Source of the DNA: an uncultured Blautia sp.
GTDB lineage: Bacteria > Bacillota > Clostridia > Lachnospirales > Lachnospiraceae
DNA length: 5,853 nucleotides
Assembly (NCBI GenBank): GCA_946629475.1
Contig: CAMOXX010000169.1
Location: forward strand, 1-5,853
Direction of reading: 5' to 3'
Part shown: positions 1 to 5,714 of the stretch, in pieces
How positions within the stretch are numbered: the stretch's first letter is position 1
Layout: every line of letters begins with the position of its first letter
Translations under genes and position numbers: made by a program
The notes under the pieces: model-generated
Databases searched by the model: none
What the model was told of the DNA's origin: nothing
Seen by the model: the letters and a program-made list of their open reading frames with translations, nothing else

Positions 1-15
1 TGACTCCCCTTTTTC
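1..15 (-). promoter_or_regulatory. Probable Shine-Dalgarno of a following gene outside the window
   Basis: Directly after the DUF2156 stop (16-18), the minus strand reads GAAAAAGGGGAGTCA to the window edge. GGGGAG preceded by A-residues is a strong ribosome-binding motif, and a start codon would fall just beyond position 1. This suggests the operon continues with a closely spaced fourth gene; its identity cannot be seen. Confidence 0.45.
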
Positions 16-858
16 TCAGTGTACCGCGGTATAACTGTCCAGCAGGCAGAGCGGATGATACAGCTTTTTCATCTTGCGGATTCCCTCGATGCCGAGGTCG
101 TCCTCAAGATTGACCAGGGGCCAGGTATTGCATATGAGCTTTGCCATTTCGCTGATGCACACCGGGACGGCATTTCGCGAGATTCCCGGGCTGTATTTGA
201 CAAATGACATATCGTAGATCCGCCCGGTTGAAGGATAACCGAGCAGGAATGCCCAGTCGTGCGTGCCGGTTTCAACGTAGACACCGGACAGACCGATTTC
301 GGCGGGATTTGCGGCGGCACAATGGAGAGCCAGGTAATCCTCGGCAGCATCGTGGCTGAAAACGCCGTTCAAATCTGCGGTTTTTGCCCGGAGCAGGGCT
401 TCGTCGCCGGGAAATATGAGCGGCTTCGCATGCCATTCGTTATCCCGGGAAAAATGCCGTATCTTAACTCTGTAATTCGAACCGGAACCGCTGTCCAGAT
501 AGGCGAGAGAACGGCTGGAGTATATATATTCACTCGTATCCGGCTCATATTTGATGGTGAATCCGAGGGATTCCAGCCAGCCGATTTCCTGCTTCGGTAC
601 ATAAATCAGCTTCAGACTGCCTGAAAGCAGGGAGAGTACATAATCACGGCAGGCTTCTGTTTCGCCGACCGGATAGTAGTATCCTTTGTCTGCTTCGCTC
701 CGGACAACATAAAACCGGCTGTCCCCATCGATGGTCAGGCCAAAAGTGGACTGCCAGGTATAGACAGCCGGAAAAGAAACGACTGTCATTTCCTGTAATG
801 CATACAGACGGCACCGGTCCATCCATGCTTTATCACTAAGCTTAATTTCTCGAAACAT
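16..858 (-). CDS. DUF2156 / LPG_synthase_C-like protein (putative aminoacyl- or acyltransferase, GNAT-like fold)
   Basis: This is a 280-aa soluble protein with no signal peptide or membrane helix. The C-terminal block VNLEDDLGIEGIRKMKK (residues 249-265) followed by LYHP and LLDSYTA is the signature I recognise from stand-alone DUF2156 proteins (PF09924). These have the tandem GNAT-like fold of the catalytic domain of MprF, which transfers lysine or alanine from aminoacyl-tRNA to phosphatidylglycerol. The N-terminal part (FPAVYTWQSTFGL near 29-41, YYPVG at 61-65) and EYIYSSRSLAYL (110-121) also fit the family. Oddly, the usual basic segment after that motif (of the type KKRNHI) is replaced by a Ser/Gly stretch and NYRVKIRHFSRDN (128-140), so a conserved substrate-binding part may be altered. 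The start at 858 matches the usual family N-terminus (MF-x-EI); its Shine-Dalgarno (GGGGA at 871-875) is distant, 12 nt. The gene begins 50 bp after the phosphatase stop, so it is probably co-transcribed. Family membership is fairly secure; substrate and reaction are unknown. Confidence 0.85.
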   Translation of the reverse strand: MFREIKLSDKAWMDRCRLYALQEMTVVSFPAVYTWQSTFGLTIDGDSRFYVVRSEADKGYYYPVGETEACRDYVLSLLSGSLKLIYVPKQEIGWLESLGFTIKYEPDTSEYIYSSRSLAYLDSGSGSNYRVKIRHFSRDNEWHAKPLIFPGDEALLRAKTADLNGVFSHDAAEDYLALHCAAANPAEIGLSGVYVETGTHDWAFLLGYPSTGRIYDMSFVKYSPGISRNAVPVCISEMAKLICNTWPLVNLEDDLGIEGIRKMKKLYHPLCLLDSYTAVH

Positions 859-877
859 TTCAAGTACAGTTCCCCGT

Positions 878-910
878 TTCCGGCCTTTTTCTGGTTCGGT
901 TCCGGCCTTT
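878..910. repeat. Short direct repeat in the phosphatase to DUF2156 gap
   Basis: TTCCGGCCTTT is present twice, at 878-888 and 900-910, with a 22-bp period; extended by three bases the copies match in 13 of 14 positions. The second copy overlaps the phosphatase stop codon (909-911), so the minus-strand gap reads AAAGGCCGGAA twice. It looks like a small tandem duplication. No hairpin with a U-run is formed, so it does not act as an obvious terminator. Confidence 0.6.
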
Positions 911-2588
911 ATTTCACTTCGGTATTCTGTGTCTGCGGTCCGATGTAGCGTATTGCCAGCATCGTGATATCATCAAACTGCTCGGCGCCGCCGTAAAAAT
1001 CATCCACTGTGCTGAGCATATGATTCACAAGCTCCTCCGGATTGGCGGTCTGTTTCCGGTTCAGCGCCTCCATCATACGATCCGTTCCGAACTGCTCGTT
1101 CTTTGCTGTGGTCGCCTCCGGAACACCGTCCGTGTACAGGAAGAGAATCTGGCCTTTGCTGAGATCGAATTCGTAATCCCTGTAGCGCATTCCTTCCATG
1201 CCGCCGAGGACTAAGCCATGTTTGTCGCGCAGCAGTTCGTAAACGCCATCCGCATTCTGCACAACCGGATACTCATGTCCGGCGTTGGCGGCAATGACGT
1301 GACCGGTGGAGATAGTGATGACACCGAACCAGACTGTGACGAACATATTCGCATCATTGTTCTCGCAGATCCGCTCGTTTGCCATCTGGAGCACTTCGTG
1401 CGGAGAAACACCGAGCTGGGCGATATTATTGATAATGATTTTGGACATCATCATGAACAGGGAGGCAGGAATACCCTTACCGGAGACGTCTGCCATAACA
1501 ACACCGAGGTGGTCATCATCAATCAGGAAGAAATCATAGAAGTCGCCTGCTACGGACTTGGCCGGCTTCATCCGGGCAAAAACATCGAACTCGGGCCGGT
1601 CCGGGAAGGCGGGGAATGTGGACGGGAGCATGCTCGACTGAATCCGGTTTGCGATGTCAAGCTCCGTGCTGAGGCGCTCCTTTTCCTCCGTCACCGCTGT
1701 CAGGTTTTTCATGTAGCGGATGATGCCGAGCTGCATCTTCCGGATGTCCTTGTAAAGATCAAGGATCTCGTCATCTCTGCGGGCAGGAACATCCACGACG
1801 AGGCCCTCCAGATCTGCTTCGTCGTTCGCACCGAACGCAGACGCATCCCGTGCAAGACTGCAGAGTGGATCAGAGACCACCTTGCGGATAAAAAAGCTTC
1901 CGGCAAAGGCCATCAACAGGAGAATGACGAAGCTCTCGATCACCATTATAAAGGCAAAACTGTTTCGCCTTTTAATAACCTGATTCATGTCGATATCTAC
2001 GCCGACGACAGCGTAAGCCTTGTCGTCAGAGGCATAGACCGGTTCCGCACAGGTGCTCAGATATCCGTACTCTGACTTTGTCACAGTGGCCGGGACCCGA
2101 TCGTTGGTTGTCCAGTCATCAAGACCTTCCGCGTTTTTCTCAAACAGACCAAGGGACAGGATCGTCTCGCTCGGATCAAGGAGGTACATAGCGCCTTCCT
2201 CCTCGAGATCCTGGACGTAGATATATTCGACCTGCTCACTTTTCTGCAGGGTGGAGAGGAGGTCCGTACTGTTGACGTACTTTTCGTACAGATCCTTTTC
2301 CTTCAGATATTCTTCGAGGATCGAAGGGTCATCCTCAGCAGCGGCTTTTTCGCGAAGCTCCTGATATTCCTGAGAGGAGACAGCTTCGCAAAGGTCTTTT
2401 ATATAGTCTCCGTCCAGAAGGGAGGCTGACGTGATGCTGACCTTGGCTGCACGCTCCTTGTAGAGATTGTATATTTCACGGGTGTGTGCGACAAAGCTTC
2501 CTGCAAGCAGCAGAATAACGATAAGGCTGAAAAAGAGCAGAAGTACGACAATCAGTTCTCTTCCGAGGCGGTTGGTTTTTTTCTTCAT
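909..2588 (-). CDS. Membrane-bound sensor phosphatase: Cache-like domain, HAMP-like segment, SpoIIE/PP2C catalytic domain (RsbU-like)
   Basis: A 559-aa Ser/Thr phosphatase of the RsbU/SpoIIE (PPM) class. Order of parts: basic cytoplasmic start, membrane helix 11-33, extracytoplasmic sensor 34-208, membrane helix 209-234, HAMP-like segment about 235-290 (DPLCSL, later DDEILDL), coiled-coil linker 293-318 ending in the typical ELDIANRIQSSMLP, and the catalytic domain 330-547. The metal-site motifs are intact: VAGDFYDFF (346-354, D349), MADVSGKG (365-372, D367), NAGHEYP (435-441), LYTDGVPEA (484-492, D487) and FDDITML (538-544, D539/D540). The sensor shows a Cache-like pattern, with EYIYVQD at 121-127 and a last strand AVVGVDIDM at 193-201. 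In this family the substrate is usually a phosphorylated STAS anti-anti-sigma protein, so an extracellular cue would alter a sigma factor or similar output. No STAS or kinase gene is visible here, so the partner is inferred. The ATG at 2588 has only a weak GGA Shine-Dalgarno 6 nt upstream, which fits modest or coupled translation behind the MFS-fusion gene 93 bp upstream. Confidence in the phosphatase call is high; the Cache label is moderate. Confidence 0.95.
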   Translation of the reverse strand: MKKKTNRLGRELIVVLLLFFSLIVILLLAGSFVAHTREIYNLYKERAAKVSITSASLLDGDYIKDLCEAVSSQEYQELREKAAAEDDPSILEEYLKEKDLYEKYVNSTDLLSTLQKSEQVEYIYVQDLEEEGAMYLLDPSETILSLGLFEKNAEGLDDWTTNDRVPATVTKSEYGYLSTCAEPVYASDDKAYAVVGVDIDMNQVIKRRNSFAFIMVIESFVILLLMAFAGSFFIRKVVSDPLCSLARDASAFGANDEADLEGLVVDVPARRDDEILDLYKDIRKMQLGIIRYMKNLTAVTEEKERLSTELDIANRIQSSMLPSTFPAFPDRPEFDVFARMKPAKSVAGDFYDFFLIDDDHLGVVMADVSGKGIPASLFMMMSKIIINNIAQLGVSPHEVLQMANERICENNDANMFVTVWFGVITISTGHVIAANAGHEYPVVQNADGVYELLRDKHGLVLGGMEGMRYRDYEFDLSKGQILFLYTDGVPEATTAKNEQFGTDRMMEALNRKQTANPEELVNHMLSTVDDFYGGAEQFDDITMLAIRYIGPQTQNTEVK

Positions 2589-2670
2589 ATTGATTCCATC
2601 ACTTTCATACTTCGTATGTAATTGTTGAATATCCTGAATGAGTGGTGCTGAGCAGCTGCTGCAGCTTATG

Positions 2671-2689
2671 CCCGGTTACTGTCACCGGG
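2671..2689 (-). other. Stem-loop across the stop codon of the MFS-fusion gene
   Basis: CCCGGT (2671-2676) and ACCGGG (2684-2689) are a perfect 6-bp GC-rich inverted repeat with a 7-nt loop that contains part of the TGA stop (2682-2684). On the minus-strand transcript it is followed by GCATAAGC, with no U-run, so it is not a standard intrinsic terminator. It could be an RNA-processing or stability element that sets different levels of the first and second gene products; this is inference. Confidence 0.35.
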
Positions 2690-5621
2690 ATTTCCTCCGG
2701 AAAAACAGACCCATAAACAGGAAGACTGCAGCCAGGACGGCAATTACGCCGGCAATCACGGTAAGGCCGCGGGATACGCCGGCCAACAATGCCCAGCTGA
2801 ACACGAAAGGTCCGAGTGACTGGGACACGTTTTCAAACAGGCTGTACACTCCCAGGGACCGGTCGATGCCGAACCGGTTCACCTCGTCCTGATCGGTATA
2901 AAAGCTGGTCTGCAGCGGCAGGCCGAAGCTGTCCGAAAAACCGAGGATTATGAGAGCCGCGAGCAAAGCCGGGATCGAATGGAACACTGCGACCAGTGAA
3001 AATGCCGCCGCATAGAGCAGCGCGGACAGAGTGAGTCCTAACCGTTTCTTCCTGGCTTTGGTGAACAGATTTGTCATGAGCGTGCTCATTGCCATCACGC
3101 ACAGTCCGTTCAGCAGGAAGGAATATCCCACATATGTTTCGGACAGGCCCCACTCGGTTCCGATGATCGGATACAGATAGATCAGGAAGTAGCTTCCTGT
3201 CAGAACCGGTATGACCAGCATCAGGAAAAAGCTCAGGATATTCGGAGAAAAAAGGAATTTCAGGAACGACATCTGGCCCTGAGCTTCGCCTTCATCCTCC
3301 CCGGCCTCTTCAGCAGAATCGGCGTGGATCAGGTACTTTTGCACCAATATGAACAGGCACAGGCTGCCAATGGCTGTCAGCACGAACAGAGTAATGTTTG
3401 AGAACCAGTTCAGCAGGAATCCTCCGAAGACGGTTCCGGAATTGATGCCGTTGAGTGCTGCCGCGTTGTAGTAGGCAAAACCGATATCCTTGTCGCTGCC
3501 GGGCATCTGTGCGATGAGGATGTTCACAATCAGCAGGATGACACCCCAGCCGACGCCGATAACGAGGCTCCCCAGCGTAATCATCCAGAAATTCGGGATG
3601 ATTCGCAGGGCAAGGCCTGCTGTAAAGAGAACCGCGCACAGCAGGGCAGACCGCTTGAGCGAAAGCTTCTCGATCATTTTTGCGCCCAGTACAGAGAAGA
3701 GCGCTCCGGAGATCACTTCTGCCGAAAACGGGATGGCGGCCATAAACTCGGCCGAGAATCCCGGAATCCTTACCTTGCCGGCAAGCCGGATCGCGTAGGT
3801 CGGAAGTATGGCTGTTGTCAGGTTTGTGAAGAAGAAGATCATAAAGACGATCATTCTCAGCACTCCCGCCGGAACAACGGCTCCTGAAGCGCCGGAACCG
3901 GAAGCGCGGTCGCTTTCAGCGGAACGGTATTTCCTGTGACCCTGGATAAAATAGATGATCTCGATCATGCCCATGACTCCGACAGCCGTGAGGGCGATCA
4001 GATTGAGCAGCAGTCTGATAAAAATCTGCTGCATCTCCTCGTTAAAGCTCTGAAGATCCGTACCTACCTCGATCAGACCGACCGGGGTCCCGTTTTCGCC
4101 CGGAATCGGGTTAAGGACGAAGAGATAGCTTCCCTCCACGCTGCGGTTGAGGTACTGCCTGCCGATACCGGATTCCAGAATTGCCTGCTCTTCGGAGTCT
4201 TCGTACTCCCAGTCATAGGGAAACAGCATGGAATTTTCGTCCATGGAGTAGGTGATGGTGATTGTGTCGTAATCTCCCATAACCCGGTACATCGTGCAGT
4301 AAAGGTCGTTCACGGAATCCGAAACATCTTTGAAAACGCTGTTTACGGCATTCTGGACTGCCATGTAATCCTCACCAAGATAGTCTGAAGATTCATCCAG
4401 GTTCAGAAAAGATTCCAGGGGCATTCGCGCCAGAGTGAGCGATGCACAGTACTCCGCCTTGTCAAACATGGATTCATAGAGCTCCTGCTGGAGATTGGGA
4501 AACAGGGTTCCGATCAACATGGCAGAAAGAGCTCCGACACTGATAAGGACTGCTGTTACAATACGGGCCATGGAGCTGGCTCTGCGGAGAAGGTAAAATG
4601 CCAGCAGGATCAGGTCCAGGGCAAGGTCGATAAAGAGAATCACCAGGCTGCACCACAGAAGAATGGTTATCGCCCGAAGCCTGGAGGAGAGGGTAAACGA
4701 ATCGGCATCCTCATACTGCCCGCCGTCCCAGATTTTTACGAGGCTTTCGGTGGTCGAGACCAGAGTGCAGTCGGAGTTGACGTTATCGCAGACTTCCCGC
4801 TCGGTCCAGGGATCTTCGCCCTGAAGGAATGAAACCTCACCGGATTCCGCATCAATAGCATCTACACAGCGAAGCCCGCGGTCTGCTGCGTACAGAGTCC
4901 CGTCCAGGTAACTGATGGCCCGCGGCACGCTTTCGATCCCCTGTATGTGCTGTGAATTATCGTACAGAAGGAAATCATTCTTACCGTCATCATAACGGAA
5001 AATCCTTCCGTTAAAAGTACAGTACCAGAGAGTATCGGTCACGCTGTCCCATACTGCGTTCAGGATGAGATTGTCTGCATCCTCTATCGGGAAAAAGTGC
5101 GCATCATCGGCTTCGAGACGGCGGACGGAGATTCCTTTTTTATCAACAGTGGCTGCTGCTGCGTCATTGCCGGTCCGAAACAGTCCGACGATGGAAGGAC
5201 GGATCTGATTTTCGTCGGCAGCTCTCTCCAGCGGCTTTTGCAGAAGAGCGCCGTCAGGGGAAAACTGCACAATCGACTCGCTCTCCAGGTGGATGCCGCT
5301 CAGGACGCTCCGGTCCTGGACATATACATTGCCGCTTTCATCCGTACAGATGCGTACGGCCTTTTCAAAGCCGGTATCGGAGGCCTTGACCTGCCACTGG
5401 AGCTGTCCGTCGGGGGATGCCTTTAACAGCCGTTCTCCGGCGGAATCAATGACATACAGGTTTCCTTCCTGATCCTGACTGGCACCAACAACTTCGGTCA
5501 GGGAAAAGGGTTGGAAAGGGTTGACGAGGAGCCAGTCTCGAAAAAAACAGATAAACAGCAATGAAAAAAGAAGCAGAAGAAGGCTTATGATGGTAAGGAT
5601 TGTTTTTCGCTTTAATTTCAT
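2682..5621 (-). CDS. Multi-domain sensor-transporter: extracytoplasmic beta-propeller, Cache-like domain and C-terminal MFS permease
   Basis: A 979-aa membrane protein, about twice the length of a normal MFS carrier. From the ATG: signal anchor 7-27; extracytoplasmic propeller-like region about 38-305 with NHL/SMP-30-like repeats (QEGNLYVID, SPDGQL, ESGNVYVQD, SPDGAL, DGTLYAADRG); two helices 314-346 and 352-374 around a basic RR turn; an extracytoplasmic domain 375-533 ending in a Cache-like strand pair (LFVLNPI, GLIEVGTDL); helix 534-559; a Gly/Ser cytoplasmic linker; then 12 helices 586-975 split by an acidic loop (769-780). Positive-inside charges agree with this topology. The MFS loop 2-3 has a degenerate motif A (GAKMIEKLSLKR, 646-657), and helix 5 has GINSGTVFGG (725-734), close to antiporter motif C with Pro replaced by Thr. 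D897 and E930 sit in late helices. The start at 5621 is chosen because AAAGGA lies 7 nt upstream and the longer reading from TTG at 5714 would begin inside the promoter -35 box. It is first in the operon, before the sensor phosphatase. MFS identity is strong; propeller and Cache assignments are moderate; substrate is unknown, and it could be a sensor rather than a transporter. Confidence 0.9.
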   Translation of the reverse strand: MKLKRKTILTIISLLLLLFSLLFICFFRDWLLVNPFQPFSLTEVVGASQDQEGNLYVIDSAGERLLKASPDGQLQWQVKASDTGFEKAVRICTDESGNVYVQDRSVLSGIHLESESIVQFSPDGALLQKPLERAADENQIRPSIVGLFRTGNDAAAATVDKKGISVRRLEADDAHFFPIEDADNLILNAVWDSVTDTLWYCTFNGRIFRYDDGKNDFLLYDNSQHIQGIESVPRAISYLDGTLYAADRGLRCVDAIDAESGEVSFLQGEDPWTEREVCDNVNSDCTLVSTTESLVKIWDGGQYEDADSFTLSSRLRAITILLWCSLVILFIDLALDLILLAFYLLRRASSMARIVTAVLISVGALSAMLIGTLFPNLQQELYESMFDKAEYCASLTLARMPLESFLNLDESSDYLGEDYMAVQNAVNSVFKDVSDSVNDLYCTMYRVMGDYDTITITYSMDENSMLFPYDWEYEDSEEQAILESGIGRQYLNRSVEGSYLFVLNPIPGENGTPVGLIEVGTDLQSFNEEMQQIFIRLLLNLIALTAVGVMGMIEIIYFIQGHRKYRSAESDRASGSGASGAVVPAGVLRMIVFMIFFFTNLTTAILPTYAIRLAGKVRIPGFSAEFMAAIPFSAEVISGALFSVLGAKMIEKLSLKRSALLCAVLFTAGLALRIIPNFWMITLGSLVIGVGWGVILLIVNILIAQMPGSDKDIGFAYYNAAALNGINSGTVFGGFLLNWFSNITLFVLTAIGSLCLFILVQKYLIHADSAEEAGEDEGEAQGQMSFLKFLFSPNILSFFLMLVIPVLTGSYFLIYLYPIIGTEWGLSETYVGYSFLLNGLCVMAMSTLMTNLFTKARKKRLGLTLSALLYAAAFSLVAVFHSIPALLAALIILGFSDSFGLPLQTSFYTDQDEVNRFGIDRSLGVYSLFENVSQSLGPFVFSWALLAGVSRGLTVIAGVIAVLAAVFLFMGLFFRRKSR

Positions 5622-5628
5622 AGGTTTT

Positions 5629-5634
5629 TCCTTT
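5629..5634 (-). promoter_or_regulatory. Ribosome binding site deciding the start of the MFS-fusion gene
   Basis: The minus strand reads AAAGGA, 7 nt, then ATG at 5621. This is a good Shine-Dalgarno at normal spacing and lies within the leader predicted from the promoter. It favours the start giving MKLKRKTILT, whose basic start and hydrophobic stretch form a proper signal anchor, over in-frame upstream starts at 5660 (ATG) and 5714 (TTG). Confidence 0.8.
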
Positions 5635-5645
5635 AGATAATTTGC

Positions 5646-5664
5646 TGAAATACCATGCATTTCA
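5646..5664 (-). promoter_or_regulatory. Small AT-rich hairpin in the 5' leader
   Basis: TGAAAT (5646-5651) and ATTTCA (5659-5664) form a perfect 6-bp inverted repeat around a 7-nt loop. It lies between the predicted transcription start and the Shine-Dalgarno. The stem has only one G-C pair and would be weak, so it may be chance or a protein-binding site rather than an RNA switch. No known riboswitch fold is recognisable in this short leader. Confidence 0.3.
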
Positions 5665-5684
5665 TATAAATCGCACTTATTTGA

Positions 5685-5714
5685 ATTATAACTTTGCAGA
5701 GAAACATTTGTCAA
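5685..5714 (-). promoter_or_regulatory. Consensus sigma-A promoter for the operon
   Basis: On the minus strand a perfect TTGACA (-35, 5709-5714) and a perfect TATAAT (-10, 5685-5690) are separated by 18 bp. Transcription would start near 5677-5679, giving a leader of about 57 nt before the ATG at 5621. Both hexamers match consensus in all six positions. This is the only convincing promoter seen in the window for the three genes. The spacer is 1 bp longer than the optimum and there is no TG extension of the -10. Confidence 0.88.

Noticed and set aside
259..624. Plus-strand open frame (121 codons) antisense to the DUF2156 gene
   Set aside because: It overlaps conserved family motifs on the other strand and has no supporting start signals.
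1218..2075. Long plus-strand open frame (285 codons) antisense to the phosphatase
   Set aside because: It lies wholly within a clearly conserved phosphatase gene, its His/Asp/Glu-rich translation shows no recognisable domain, and no good promoter or Shine-Dalgarno precedes it. It is best explained as an antisense shadow.
2606..2618. CATACTTCGTATG hairpin before the phosphatase, faintly like half a loxP arm
   Set aside because: Only a 5-bp stem with a 3-nt loop, no second arm or recombinase gene; the resemblance is chance.
2651..2660. AGCAGCTGCT perfect palindrome and nearby CTG-rich sequence
   Set aside because: Too short and without a loop or U-run to be a terminator; compatible with chance in a GC-balanced spacer.
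2589..2681. Possible separate promoter for the phosphatase
   Set aside because: No minus-strand pair of -35 and -10 hexamers with acceptable match and spacing could be found in the 93-bp gap.
3936..4388. Plus-strand open frame (150 codons) antisense to the Cache-like part of the MFS fusion
   Set aside because: No recognisable family, and the opposite strand is a continuous, domain-consistent coding region.
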